Positions 39,365 to 49,054 of a stretch of DNA of 64,000 nucleotides are shown one piece after another. Position numbers and translations under genes: made by a program. Within the stretch, counting starts at the first letter, position 1. The number at the start of each line of letters is the position of its first letter. The stretch is from contig JBHJHE010000007.1 of NCBI GenBank assembly GCA_050331095.1, forward strand, positions 1 through 64,000, in the 5' to 3' direction. The notes under the pieces are model-generated. The model was not told where the DNA came from and did no database searches. It worked only from the letters and a program-made list of their open reading frames with translations. Source of the stretch: MED-G105 sp050331095 (GTDB lineage: Bacteria > Pseudomonadota > Alphaproteobacteria > Caulobacterales > Parvularculaceae).

Positions 39365-40840
39365 TCACAGCGCTTGTTCCGTCTCCGCATCGCCGCGGAC
39401 GGACGAAAGCGGATCGTCGTCGCGTTCGGGCGCCCAGCCGGCGCCGAGCGCGCGGTGCACGTCGGCGAAGTTCCGGGTGACGGCCGTGCGGCTTTCGGCG
39501 AGAGCGGCCTCTGCGGCGAGCTGGCGGGCCTCTGCGTCCAGGACGTCGATGAAGTCGTCGACGCCGTCGTCATAGCGCAGGCGCGCAAGCTCGGCCGCTT
39601 CGGCCGCCTTGGCCGCTGCGTCCACCAGCGCGTCGAAGCGGACTTTCTCCCGGCCATAGGCGGCGAGCGCGGTCTGCGTCTCTTCGATGGCGAGAAGCAC
39701 GGACTGTTCGTAGGCGGCGAAGGCGGCTTCGGCTTCCGCGCCCGCGGCCTTCACCTGGGCCCGGATGCGCGGGACGTCGATGCCGGCCCATGAGAGCGAC
39801 GGGCCGACGCCGTAGCCGAGGGCCCCTTCGTCGCCGACGCCGGCGAGCGATTGCGCCGAGGCCGACACCGCGCCCACGAGGGAGATGCGCGGATAGTACT
39901 CGGCTTTGGCGCCGCCGATGCGCGCCGTGGCGGCGGCGAGGGCGCGCTCGGCGACGCGCACGTCCGGCCGGCGGTCGATCAGGGCGCCGGGATCGGCGAT
40001 CGCGAGAACGTCCGGCGGCGCGGGCAGGGTCGCCTCGTCATCGGCGAGGCGACGTTCGACCGTCGCGACGTCGGACCCTGTGAGCGTCGCGAGGCGGTTC
40101 GCCGCCGCGTTCTTCGCGGCCTGCAGCGGCGGGATCGCGGCTTCGGTCGATTTCGCCTGGGAGGCGGCGCGGGCGACGTCGAGCTGCGAGCCGAGGCCTT
40201 CGGCCAGCCGGGTCTCGGTCAGCTCGAGGGTCTGGCGTTGCACCTTAAGGTTTTGCCGGGCGACGGCGAGCTGAACGTCGGCCCCGCGATAATCGGTGTA
40301 AGCGCGCACGGTCTCCGCCGCGACGAGAACCTGCGCGTCGCGGCGCAGCGCCTCGGCGCCGCCGGCCTCGGCGTACGCGGCCTCGCCGCCGCGGCGGACG
40401 CGGCCGAAAAAGTCGAGCTCCCAGGAGGCGCTCGCGCCGACGTCGAAGAAGTCCGTATCGGGAAAGACCTGGTCGTCGATCCCGAAGCCGGCCCCGGCGA
40501 TGCGCCGGCGCTGATAGTCGGCGCCGAGCGCGCCCTCGGGCCGCAGGTTCACCCGTTCAAGGCGCAGGAGCGCGCGGGCCGCCTCGACGTTGGCGGCGGC
40601 CTGGCGGATGTCGCGGTTCTCCGCGAAGGCCGCGGCGACAAGGCCGTCGAGCGTTTCGTCGCCGAGGCTCGTCCACCACCGCTGCGCGGGTTCGGCGGCT
40701 TCGGCCGTTGCGGCCGCGTCGGTCTCGTAGGCGTCGGCGACGAAGCCGGGGGCGGAGGGCGCGTCGTAGTCGGGGCCGGTGGCGCAGGCGGCGATCGTCA
40801 GGGCGGAGGCGGAAGCGATGAGGGTTTTGAAGAAGGGCAT
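39365..40840 (-). CDS. NodT-type RND efflux outer-membrane lipoprotein
   Basis: A 491-residue outer-membrane factor. The lipoprotein signal is MPFFKTLIASASALTIAAC with lipobox TIAAC, followed by ATGPDY, the NodT/OprM start. Both TolC-like halves are visible: NRDIRQAAANVEAARALLRLERVNLRPEG, then LDFFGRVRRGGEAA, and in the second half DRRPDVRVAERALAAATARIGGAKAEYYPRI with SLAGVGDEGALGYGVGPSLSW. The C-terminal helix has LARLRYDDGVDDFIDVLDAE, all family landmarks. It is the third gene of a MFP-permease-OMF operon and forms the exit duct of the tripartite pump. A strong hairpin lies between it and the permease. Confidence 0.95.
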   Translation of the reverse strand: MPFFKTLIASASALTIAACATGPDYDAPSAPGFVADAYETDAAATAEAAEPAQRWWTSLGDETLDGLVAAAFAENRDIRQAAANVEAARALLRLERVNLRPEGALGADYQRRRIAGAGFGIDDQVFPDTDFFDVGASASWELDFFGRVRRGGEAAYAEAGGAEALRRDAQVLVAAETVRAYTDYRGADVQLAVARQNLKVQRQTLELTETRLAEGLGSQLDVARAASQAKSTEAAIPPLQAAKNAAANRLATLTGSDVATVERRLADDEATLPAPPDVLAIADPGALIDRRPDVRVAERALAAATARIGGAKAEYYPRISLVGAVSASAQSLAGVGDEGALGYGVGPSLSWAGIDVPRIRAQVKAAGAEAEAAFAAYEQSVLLAIEETQTALAAYGREKVRFDALVDAAAKAAEAAELARLRYDDGVDDFIDVLDAEARQLAAEAALAESRTAVTRNFADVHRALGAGWAPERDDDPLSSVRGDAETEQAL

Positions 40841-40888
40841 TTGGGTCTCTCCAGTCGTTTGACGTTGGCGAATTTCGAAGTCGGGGGC

Positions 40889-40928
40889 GGCGACGCTTCC
40901 GGGGCGCGAGGCCCTCGGAAGCGTCGCC
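40889..40928 (-). other. Intercistronic hairpin in the RND operon
   Basis: GGCGACGCTTCCG (40889-40901) pairs perfectly with CGGAAGCGTCGCC (40916-40928), and the loop folds further with GGGC/GCCC. It begins 7 bp after the permease stop and has no U-tract on the minus strand. It therefore looks like an mRNA-stabilising or attenuating element between the permease and OMF cistrons, not a terminator. Confidence 0.7.
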
Positions 40929-40934
40929 GTTCGA

Positions 40935-43900
40935 TCAGGCGGCCTTGGGGGCGTCGCCGTCGGCTTGCGGGTCGGCCTTCGTGAAGATCCCGCTGACGCC
41001 GCGGGTGACGACATAGAAGACCGGCGTGAAGAGGAGGCCGAAGGCGGTGACGCCCAGCATCCCGGAGAAGACGGCGGTCCCGAGGGACTGGCGCATCTCA
41101 TAGCCGGCGCCCGTGCCGAGCATCAGCGGGACGACGCCAAGGATGAAGGCGAACGACGTCATCACGATCGGCCGTAGGCGGAGTTTTGCCGCCTCCACCG
41201 CCGCGTCGAAGCGCGACATGCCGCGGTCCTCGGCCTGCTTGGCGAACTCCACGATCAGGATCGCGTTCTTGGCGGCGAGGCCGATGAGGACGACGAAGCC
41301 GATCTGGACAAGGATGTTCATGTCCATGCCGCGGGCGAGGACGCCCGTGAGCGAGGCGAGGAGCGACATCGGCACGATGAGGATGACGCTCAAAGGCAGC
41401 GTCAGGCTCTCGTACTGGGCCGCGAGGAGGAGGAAGACGAAGACCACGGCCATCGTAAAGGCGATGATCGCCGTCCCGCCGGCGAGACGTTCCTGGAGCG
41501 CGAGTTCGGTCCATTCGAAGCCGAAGCCGGGCGCGAGCTCGGCGCCGGCGAGCCCTTCGACGGCGTCAAGGGCCGCGCCGGTGGAGAAGCCGGCCGCCAC
41601 GTCCCCTTGCACGGCCGCGGCCGGATAGAGGTTGTAGCGGGCGACGCGGTTCGGGCCGGTGACGTTCTCAAACGTCGCCACCGAGCCGATGGGCGCCATC
41701 TCGCCGTCAGCGCTCCGGGTGCGGAGGCGGGCGATGTCCTCCGGCGAACGGCGGAACGTCTCGTCGGCCTGGGCGGTCACACGGAAGGTGCGGCCGAAGG
41801 CGTTGCAGTCGTTGACGTAAGCCGAGCCGAGATAGACCTCGAGGGGCGAGAACACGTCCTCGATATTGACCCCGAGCTGCTCCGCCTTCACCCGGTCGAT
41901 GTCGGTGAAGAGCTGCGGCGTCTTGGTGTTGAAGGTGGTGAAGGCCGAAGTGGCCGCGTCCGAGGCGTTGGCCGCGCCGGCGCGGGCCCAGGCCTGGGCC
42001 TCGAGCGCCTCGTAGCCGACCCCGGCGCGGTCCTGGACATAGCCTTTGAAGCCGCCGGCGTTGCCGACGCCGCGCACGGACGGCGGGGGCACCATCAGAA
42101 TGAAGGCGTCCTGATACTGACCGTAAACGGCGCGCATGTCGGAAAGGATGCGGTCCCGGTCGAAGCCGTGTTTCACGCGTTCGCCGATCTCGCCCATGGT
42201 GAAGAACACAGCGGCCGAGTTCGAGGCGGTGGTGAAGGTCGCGCCGTCGAAGCCGGCGAAGGCCGCGGCGTGCTCGATGTGCTCATGGGCGAGGCCGTCC
42301 TTGATGACCCGGTCCATGACCTCCTGGGTGCGGGCGAGCGAGGAGCCGGCCGGCAGCTGAATGACCGTGATCAGATAGTTCTGGTCGACGGGCGGGACGA
42401 AGCCCCGCGGCGCGTTGTTGAATTGCGCGCCGGTGAGGAGGATGAGCCCGCCGTAAACGCCGAGGACGGCGATCGACATGCGGGTCAGTTTGCGCACGAC
42501 GCCCGCGTAGCCTTTTGAGGCGGCGTCGAAACCGGCGTCGAATTTGCGGAAGAAGAAAGCGAGGGGCTTCTCCCAGGCCTTGAGCGCGCCCGCGTCCTTG
42601 CGCGGCTTCAGAAGCAGCGCGGACAGCGCCGGCGAGAGGGTCAGGGAGACGCCCGCCGAGATCACCGTCGCCGAGGCGACCGTAATCGCGAACTGGCGAT
42701 AGAACTCGCCGGAAATGCCTTCGAGGAACGCCGTCGGGATGAACACCGCCGAGAGAACGAGGGCGATGGAGACGAGCGCGCCGCCGACCTCGTCCATGGT
42801 GGCGTAGGCCGCGTCTTTCGGGGAGAGGCCCTCGTGGATCTTCCGCTCGACGTTTTCGACGACGACGATGGCGTCGTCGACGACGATGCCGATGGCGAGG
42901 ACGAGACCGAAGAGCGAGAGGTTGTTCAGCGAAAAACCGAACATCTGCATGACGGCGAACGTGCCGACGAGCGAGATCGGGATCGCGACGATCGGAATGA
43001 TCGAGGCGCGCAAGGACTGCAGGAAGACGAAGACCACGATCGAGACGAGGAGCACCGCCTCGTAGATCGTCTTCTCGACCTCGTGGATCGATTCGGCGAC
43101 GAACTCCGTGGGGTTCCAGATCACTTCATAGTCAAGGCCTTCGGGGAAGTCGTGCGACATCTCCTCGACGGTCTCGAGGATGCGCTCCGCCGTGGAGAGG
43201 GCGTTTGAGCCCGGCTGCTGGTTGAAGAGCATGGCGAGCGCCGGGCTCTCGTCGAGCTGGGCGTTGGTGTTGTAGTCCCGCGCGCCAAGCTCGACGCGGG
43301 CCACGTCGGAGAGGCGCACCTGGCGGCCGTCCTCGCCGGACTTGACGATGACGTCCTCGAACTGTTCGGGGTCGGAGAGACGGCCGAGCGTCTGGATCGA
43401 CACCTCGAAGGCCGGCTGGTCGGCGGTCGGAGGAGCGCCGAGGACGCCGCCGGCGATCTCAACGTTCTGCCCGCGGAGCGCTTGCACGATGTCGGCGCCC
43501 GTCAGGCCGAACGACGCGGCCCGCTCCGGATCGATCCACACGCGCATGGAGAACTCGCGGAAGCCGAAGGCCTGGATCTGACCGACGCCTTCGAGCCGCT
43601 GCAACTGGTCGCGCATCTGCAGGCGGGCGTAGTTCGAGATGTAGAGATTGTCCCGGCTGTCGTCCGGCGAATAAAGATGGACGACGAGGAGCGCGTCCGG
43701 GTTCGCCTTGATCGTGGAGACCCCGAGACGGCGCACCGGCTCCGGCAGGCGGGGCTCGGCGAGGGCGACCCGGGTCTGGACGAGCACCTGCGCGGTGGCG
43801 AGGTCGGTCCCCGGCTCGAAGGTCACGGTGATCGTGGCCGTTCCGGCCGAGGTCGACTGCGAGGTGATGTAGAGCATGTTCTCGACGCCGTTGATCTCTT

Positions 43901-44105
43901 CTTCGATCGTGGCGGCGACGGTGTCGGCGATGGTTTCGGCGTTGGCGCCCGGATAGGACGCGCTGACCTGGATGGTGGGCGGCGCGATGTCCGGATACTG
44001 AGCGATGGGCAGCGACTTGTAGGCGATGGCGCCGACAAGCACGACGATCGTCCAGATGACGCTGGCGAAGATCGGCCGTGAGATGAAGAAATGGGCGAAT
44101 TTCAT
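40935..44105 (-). CDS. RND multidrug efflux permease (AcrB/MexB-type)
   Basis: A 1056-residue HAE1-type inner-membrane pump. It starts MKFAHFFISRPIFASVIWTIVVLVGAIAYKSLPIAQYPDIAPP. Proton-relay residues are present: Asp410-Asp411 in GIVVDDAIVVVENVER of TM4 and the TM10 Lys in GLAAKNAILIVEFAKQAEDRG. Two large periplasmic loops carry the porter and docking domains (GANAETIADTVAATIEEEINGVENMLY). It exports hydrophobic or amphiphilic compounds by proton antiport as a trimer with the MFP at 44134 and the NodT protein at 39365. The three genes are in the order MFP, permease, OMF on the minus strand, with only 28 bp between MFP and permease. Confidence 0.97.
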   Translation of the reverse strand: MKFAHFFISRPIFASVIWTIVVLVGAIAYKSLPIAQYPDIAPPTIQVSASYPGANAETIADTVAATIEEEINGVENMLYITSQSTSAGTATITVTFEPGTDLATAQVLVQTRVALAEPRLPEPVRRLGVSTIKANPDALLVVHLYSPDDSRDNLYISNYARLQMRDQLQRLEGVGQIQAFGFREFSMRVWIDPERAASFGLTGADIVQALRGQNVEIAGGVLGAPPTADQPAFEVSIQTLGRLSDPEQFEDVIVKSGEDGRQVRLSDVARVELGARDYNTNAQLDESPALAMLFNQQPGSNALSTAERILETVEEMSHDFPEGLDYEVIWNPTEFVAESIHEVEKTIYEAVLLVSIVVFVFLQSLRASIIPIVAIPISLVGTFAVMQMFGFSLNNLSLFGLVLAIGIVVDDAIVVVENVERKIHEGLSPKDAAYATMDEVGGALVSIALVLSAVFIPTAFLEGISGEFYRQFAITVASATVISAGVSLTLSPALSALLLKPRKDAGALKAWEKPLAFFFRKFDAGFDAASKGYAGVVRKLTRMSIAVLGVYGGLILLTGAQFNNAPRGFVPPVDQNYLITVIQLPAGSSLARTQEVMDRVIKDGLAHEHIEHAAAFAGFDGATFTTASNSAAVFFTMGEIGERVKHGFDRDRILSDMRAVYGQYQDAFILMVPPPSVRGVGNAGGFKGYVQDRAGVGYEALEAQAWARAGAANASDAATSAFTTFNTKTPQLFTDIDRVKAEQLGVNIEDVFSPLEVYLGSAYVNDCNAFGRTFRVTAQADETFRRSPEDIARLRTRSADGEMAPIGSVATFENVTGPNRVARYNLYPAAAVQGDVAAGFSTGAALDAVEGLAGAELAPGFGFEWTELALQERLAGGTAIIAFTMAVVFVFLLLAAQYESLTLPLSVILIVPMSLLASLTGVLARGMDMNILVQIGFVVLIGLAAKNAILIVEFAKQAEDRGMSRFDAAVEAAKLRLRPIVMTSFAFILGVVPLMLGTGAGYEMRQSLGTAVFSGMLGVTAFGLLFTPVFYVVTRGVSGIFTKADPQADGDAPKAA

Positions 44106-44133
44106 GGTTCTCTCTCCCTGACGGGCGTGACGT

Positions 44134-45357
44134 CTAGTTGAGGTTCAGTTGGGCGAGGCGCTGGTCGTCCGCTTCGCTTGGGGTGACGGCGGCGTTCGCC
44201 TGCACGAACTGGGCGCCGGAGACGATGACCCTTGCGGCGGGGTCGAGGCCGTCGCGCACGACGCGCAGGCCCTCGACCATCGGGCCGAGCTCGACCGGCG
44301 TGCGCACGGCGACGTTCTCAACCGATGCGGTCCACACGAACTTTTCCGACTGGTCGGTCTGGACCGCCGAGTCCGGGATCATGATCGCGGTGTATTCGCC
44401 GGAGCCCAGCAATTGCAGCCGGCCGAACATGCCTGGCGCGAAAACCCCGTCCGGATTGTCGAAGGTGGCGCGCCCGCGCATCGTGCCGGTTGAGCGGTCA
44501 AGCTGGTTGTCGACGAAGCTCATACGGCCCTCATGGGCGAAGGCGTCTTCGTCGATCAGCTTGAGCCGCACCGGGTTCGCTTCGTCTCGCGAGCTCGCGC
44601 GCGAGCCTTCGGCGTTGAGGCGCGTGTATTTGAGGTAGTCCGCCTCGCTCGCCGTGAACTCGAAGTAGATCGGATCGGTCGAGACGACGGAGGTGAGGAG
44701 CGTGCCGCCCGCCGCGCCGCCGACGATCAGGTTCCCGTTACTGACGAAATTGTCCGAGATGCGCCCCGAGATCGGCGCGCGGACCTCGGTGAACTCAAGG
44801 TCGAGCTCGGCGGCGGTCACCTGCGCCTTGGCCGCGGCCCAGGCCGCTTCGGCCTGGCGCAAGGTCCGCGTGCGGCGGTCGGCTTCTTCTTTGGAGATCG
44901 CGTTGCGCTCAAGGAGGCGCTCGCCGCGGACGTTTTCGGCCTTGGCGTTGCGGAACGCGGCCGAGGCGCTCGCGAGGTCCGCTTTCGCCGCGGCGAGCGC
45001 GGCTTCGAAAGGACGCGGATCGATCTTGAAGAGCAGGTCGCCCGCCTGAACGATATCGCCGTCCTTGAAGGCGACGTCGGTCAGGTAGCCGGAGACCCGC
45101 GCGCGGATCTCGACGTCGTCGACCGCTTCGAAGCGGCCCGTGTATTCGTCCCATTCGACGATCGGCTTCACGACCGGCGCGGCGACAGTGACCTTCGGTC
45201 CGGGGGCCGCTTCGGCCTCGGCGATCGTCTCGTCCGCGCTCGCTTCGGCGGCGAACCGGTCCGCCGCGACAAGCGCCGCGGCCGCCCCCGCGCTCGCTAG
45301 GGCGAGGAAACGGAAGCGTTTTGTCCTGAGGGGGTTGGCTTTAGGTGCAAGGGCCAT
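44134..45357 (-). CDS. RND periplasmic adaptor (MFP, AcrA-type)
   Basis: A 407-residue membrane-fusion protein. An N-terminal anchor helix (FRFLALASAGAAAALVAA) leads to the barrel-sandwich halves (VDDVEIRARVSGYLTDVAFKDGDIVQAGDLLFKIDPRPFEAAL and LDLEFTEVRAPISGRISDNFVSNGNLIV), which flank a coiled-coil hairpin (FRNAKAENVRGERLLERNAISKEEAD). A beta-barrel and a C-terminal proximal domain (VRDGLDPAARVIVSGAQFVQANAAVTP) follow. There is no lipobox. It links the AcrB-type permease to the NodT channel and is the first gene of the operon. Its promoter region contains a 7-bp inverted repeat that could bind a regulator not encoded here. Confidence 0.95.
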   Translation of the reverse strand: MALAPKANPLRTKRFRFLALASAGAAAALVAADRFAAEASADETIAEAEAAPGPKVTVAAPVVKPIVEWDEYTGRFEAVDDVEIRARVSGYLTDVAFKDGDIVQAGDLLFKIDPRPFEAALAAAKADLASASAAFRNAKAENVRGERLLERNAISKEEADRRTRTLRQAEAAWAAAKAQVTAAELDLEFTEVRAPISGRISDNFVSNGNLIVGGAAGGTLLTSVVSTDPIYFEFTASEADYLKYTRLNAEGSRASSRDEANPVRLKLIDEDAFAHEGRMSFVDNQLDRSTGTMRGRATFDNPDGVFAPGMFGRLQLLGSGEYTAIMIPDSAVQTDQSEKFVWTASVENVAVRTPVELGPMVEGLRVVRDGLDPAARVIVSGAQFVQANAAVTPSEADDQRLAQLNLN

Positions 45358-45947
45358 GAGTCAAATCTCCAGTGTTCGCCCGTCGCGCGTCTTTCGCGGG
45401 CGTCGGTTGCGTTCGGATTTCGGTCGTCTTTCGCGGCGGGCCGTCTCCCTGCCCGCCTGTTGACGTTCGCAAGCTAGCCACGGGCGATCCTTTTGATTAG
45501 ATCGCCAGTGCTTGTTTCTTTCGATAGCCGAGCTTTTGAATGAGGAGGGCGCCGCGGATGGGGGCGATGACGGCCCGGCTCGTCGTCTTCCGGCGCGCGA
45601 CGCCGGCCAACACGGGGCTTGGAGCGCCTAACTTACAGCGCCGCGCCCTCGGCCTGGCGCGGGCGGCGATCATCTCTGGCGCTCAACAGGGGAGCGCCGG
45701 AACGTCGGACTTATTCAATCGGAAAACGGGACACGCTGGCTTCTGCGTAAAGCGAGACTTTTGAGCGTCTCGGCGCGTCCCCCGCTCGCGATCGTTGAAC
45801 CGCCAGCGGGGCCGCGGACGGCGTTGGCGCGGGATCGCGATCCGCCCACCGCACAGGCTGCGCGCTTTGTCGCATCTTCCGTGCGGTCCCGGGCGACCCG
45901 CGCCATAAGGCGGGCGCGCCAAGTGGGTTTTGCGGGAGATCGCGCGC
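45358..45947. other. 590-bp gap between divergent RND operons
   Basis: No convincing gene lies in this stretch. Short open frames of 60-75 codons exist on both strands but are Arg/Ala/Gly-rich, lack ribosome-binding sites and match nothing. The gap should hold promoters for both efflux operons and, at 45483-45506, an inverted repeat. A regulator gene, usual beside such pumps, is absent. Confidence 0.6.
45483..45506. promoter_or_regulatory. Inverted repeat upstream of the MFP operon
   Basis: GGCGATC (45483-45489) and GATCGCC (45500-45506) are perfect 7-bp arms around an AT-rich 10-bp centre (CTTTTGATTA), about 125 bp before the MFP start. Size and symmetry suit a TetR/MarR-type operator or an overlapping promoter element. 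Confidence 0.5.
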
Positions 45948-48900
45948 ATGGGCCTGACGACGTTGTGCCTGAAGAATCCGGCCGCCGTCGCGGTCGGCGT
46001 CGCGCTGGTCTTCCTCCTCGGCGCGATGTCGGTCCTGCGCCTGCCGGTGCAGCTGTTTCCCAACATCGACCGGCCGGTGATCAGCGTCCAGGCGGGCTGG
46101 CGCGCGGCGAGCCCGCGGGAGATCGAAAGCGAGATCGTCGAGCCGATCGAGCGCGAATTGCGCGGGCTCCCGGGCATCGTCTCGATGGAATCCTGGTCGA
46201 ACGCCGGCGGCGCGTGGATCAACCTCGAATTCGACCTCGGCGCCGACATGCAGACGGCCTTCGCCGAGGTGAACGCGCGGCTGCAACGGGTTCGGGGCCT
46301 GCCGGCGGAGGCGGACCGGCCGCGGATCATGAACGGCGGCGGCGGCGATTCCGGCGAGACGCTGATCTTCCTCTTTCTGCAGCGCCTGCCGGGCGCCGAG
46401 AACGCCGACGGCGCGCTTAGCGACTTCGCCGAGCGCGTCATCGCCCCGGCGCTCGAAGCGATCGACGGCGTCGGCGGCGTCGAGATCAACTCCGACGATG
46501 GCGAACGCATCGTGCGCATCGCCTTCGATCCGTTCCACGCCGCCCAGCTCGGCGTGTCGATCGACGACATCGCGCAGAACGTGAACCGCTCCGCCGACGT
46601 CACGGGCGGCGCGGTGGAGGTCGGCCGGCGCTCCTACACCTTGCGGTTCGAGGGGCGCTTCTCGGCCGCGCAACTCGGCGAGACCGTGCTCGCCTGGCGC
46701 GACGGCGCGCCGGTGCGCCTCTCCGACATCGCCAGCGTCTCCGTCGACCGGTCGCCGAGCGAGGGCGTCGTCTACCAGAACGGCAATCCGGCCCTTGGCA
46801 TGCGCGTCCTGCGCTCGCCGGGGGCCAACACCCTCGACGCCATCGACGCCCTGACCGATGTCGTCGACGCCCTGAACGCCGGACCGCTCGCGGAGCGAGG
46901 CTACGCCATCGGCAAGAGCTTCGACCCGTCGGTCTTCATCAAGCGGGCGATCCGCCTCCTGACGGGCAACCTCGTTCTCGGCGTCGTCCTGGCGATCGTC
47001 GCCCTGTGGGCGTTCCTGCGGCGCGCGCGGGCGACGGCCATCATCGCGTCGGCGATCCCCGTCTGCCTGATCGGCACGGTCGTCGTCCTCAATCTTTTCG
47101 ACCGCTCGATCAACGTGATCTCGCTCGCCGGCCTCGCCTTCGCGACGGGGATGGTGCTCGACGCGGCGATCGTCGTTCTGGAGAACTTCGTGCGTCTGCG
47201 CGAGGAGGGGACGGCGCGCTTCGAGGCTGCGCGCGAGGCCGTCGCGCAGGTGTTCGGCGCGCTCTTCGCCTCGCCCGTGACGACGGTCGCGATCTTTGTG
47301 CCGATCATCTTCTTCGAGGACGTGGAGGGTCAGCTCTTCGCCGACCTCGCCCTGACGATCGCGATCGCCGTCATGCTGAGCATGGTCGTCGCCGTGACGC
47401 TCCTGCCGACGGCGGCGAACCTGTTCCTGAAGGCGGAGACGACGCCGACGGAGAAGGGGCGGGCGAGCTTCGTCGACCGGCTCGCGGATCGCATCATGGC
47501 GATCACGCAGACGCCGCGTCGTCGGACGATCGCCATCGCGGGCCTGATCATCGCGCCGATCGTCGTCAGCGCGGCGCTGTGGCCGCAGCTGAACTATCTG
47601 CCGCCGGTCAAACGCGACGCCGTCGACGCGTTCATATCGTTTCCGTCGGGCGCGAGCCGGTCGGTGATCCGCGAGGAGTTCGCCGAGATCGTCGTCGAGC
47701 GGCTCCAGCCTTACATGGATGGCGAAAAAGAGCCGGCGTTGCGGAACTACTACCTCTTCACCGGCTCCTGGGGCGGCAACGCCGGCATTCGCGTGCAAGA
47801 CCAGTCCCGCGTCGGCGAGATGGAGCGGATCGTCAACGACGAGATTCTCGCCGGCTTTCCCGACACGCGCGTTTTCGCGCGCCAGGGCGATCTTTTCGGC
47901 GGCTTCGGCGGCGGCGCATCGATCAGCCTTCAGTTGCAGGCCGACGATTACGACGCGCTCGCCGCGGCGATCCCGGCGATCATCGACGTGGTCGATACCG
48001 CGCTGCCGGGCGCCAACGTCAATCCCAATCCCGATCCGCAGATCGTCAGCCCGGAACTGCGCATCGTGCCGAACGACCGGCGCATCGCCGAAGTGGGCCT
48101 CACCCGCGACGCGGTCGCCCGGGCCGTGCGCGCCTTCGGCGACGGGCTCTGGCTGGGCGAGTTCTTCCACGAAGACGGCCGCGTCGACCTGATCCTCGAG
48201 ACCGCCGCCGACGTGGCGCCGGAGCGCATCGAGACGGCGCTCGTGACGACGCCGAGCGGGGCGGCCGTGCCGCTCGGCGAGCTCGCCACGGTCGTGCGCA
48301 ATGTCGGGCCGCAGCAACTGCGCCACTGGAACGCGCGCCGCACGATCGCCCTCGGCGTCGATCCGCCCGCGGACATGGCGCTCGGGCCCGCCGTCGCGGC
48401 GCTCAAGGCGGACGCCGAAGACGAGATCCGCGCTCTCCTGCCGCCCGGCGCGACGATCGTCTATGGCGGCGACGCCGACAGCCTCGCGCGCGCGGTCAAA
48501 AACCTCGGCGGCAATTTCACGCTGGCGATCGCCATTCTATTTTTGATCCTCGCTGCGCTCTTCCGCTCGGTGAAGGACGCCGGCGTCGTCATCATCACGC
48601 TGCCGATGGCCGCGTCGGGGGGCGTCCTCGCCCTGCAGGCGCTGAACCTCGTCAATCCGACGCCGCTCGATCTCCTCGGCATGATCGGCTTCATCATTTT
48701 GCTGGGGCTCGTCGTCAACAACGCGATCCTTCTCGTCGCCCAAACCCGCGCGTCGGAGAGGGCCGGCGCAAGCCGCTCCGAGGCCGTGCGCGAAGCGCTG
48801 ACGCTACGCATCCGGCCGATCTTCATGTCGACGACGACGTCGCTTATGGGGATGCTGCCGCTCGTCCTCTCGCCGGGCGCAGGCTCGATGATCTATCGCG

Positions 48901-49043
48901 GCCTCGCGACGGTGATCGTCGGCGGCATGGCCGTCTCGACCGTCTTCATGCTTATTTTACTGCCGGCCCTGTTGAGGGTGGGCGCCGCGGCGCGCGATCC
49001 GCGCGGGCTTGCGGGCGGGCCTGAACTTCAGATGGCGAACTAA
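45948..49043 (+). CDS. RND family permease with altered proton relay
   Basis: A 1031-residue RND permease that starts MGLTTLCLKNPAAVAVGVALVFLLGAMS and has the duplicated architecture of twelve helices and two large periplasmic loops. It clearly differs from the AcrB type. TM4 carries only one acidic residue (Asp405 in GMVLDAAIVVLEN; the second Asp is Ala), and TM10 has Asn-Asn (VVNNAILLVAQTR) where the pump Lys sits in AcrB. It may belong to a branch with a different coupling mechanism or substrate class (lipids, siderophores). The ATG at 45948 has GGGAG upstream. Its MFP partner follows 11 bp later; no outer-membrane gene accompanies it, so it may share another channel. Confidence 0.93.
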   Translation: MGLTTLCLKNPAAVAVGVALVFLLGAMSVLRLPVQLFPNIDRPVISVQAGWRAASPREIESEIVEPIERELRGLPGIVSMESWSNAGGAWINLEFDLGADMQTAFAEVNARLQRVRGLPAEADRPRIMNGGGGDSGETLIFLFLQRLPGAENADGALSDFAERVIAPALEAIDGVGGVEINSDDGERIVRIAFDPFHAAQLGVSIDDIAQNVNRSADVTGGAVEVGRRSYTLRFEGRFSAAQLGETVLAWRDGAPVRLSDIASVSVDRSPSEGVVYQNGNPALGMRVLRSPGANTLDAIDALTDVVDALNAGPLAERGYAIGKSFDPSVFIKRAIRLLTGNLVLGVVLAIVALWAFLRRARATAIIASAIPVCLIGTVVVLNLFDRSINVISLAGLAFATGMVLDAAIVVLENFVRLREEGTARFEAAREAVAQVFGALFASPVTTVAIFVPIIFFEDVEGQLFADLALTIAIAVMLSMVVAVTLLPTAANLFLKAETTPTEKGRASFVDRLADRIMAITQTPRRRTIAIAGLIIAPIVVSAALWPQLNYLPPVKRDAVDAFISFPSGASRSVIREEFAEIVVERLQPYMDGEKEPALRNYYLFTGSWGGNAGIRVQDQSRVGEMERIVNDEILAGFPDTRVFARQGDLFGGFGGGASISLQLQADDYDALAAAIPAIIDVVDTALPGANVNPNPDPQIVSPELRIVPNDRRIAEVGLTRDAVARAVRAFGDGLWLGEFFHEDGRVDLILETAADVAPERIETALVTTPSGAAVPLGELATVVRNVGPQQLRHWNARRTIALGVDPPADMALGPAVAALKADAEDEIRALLPPGATIVYGGDADSLARAVKNLGGNFTLAIAILFLILAALFRSVKDAGVVIITLPMAASGGVLALQALNLVNPTPLDLLGMIGFIILLGLVVNNAILLVAQTRASERAGASRSEAVREALTLRIRPIFMSTTTSLMGMLPLVLSPGAGSMIYRGLATVIVGGMAVSTVFMLILLPALLRVGAAARDPRGLAGGPELQMAN

Positions 49044-49054
49044 CGGAGGCGTTT

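Noticed and set aside
40889..40928. Hairpin considered as an intrinsic terminator of the permease gene
   Set aside because: No T-rich tract follows on the minus strand and the downstream OMF gene needs the same transcript.
45540..45764. Possible 74-codon gene between the two RND operons
   Set aside because: Low-complexity Arg/Ala/Gly sequence, no ribosome-binding site, no recognisable fold, and a minus-strand frame of similar quality overlaps it.
45711..48326. Open frame of about 870 codons on the minus strand across the RND permease and the upstream gap
   Set aside because: It mirrors the permease codons, is almost entirely Arg/Asp/Glu/Ala-rich with no domain, and has no ribosome-binding site. 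Long antisense frames are expected in DNA this rich in G+C.
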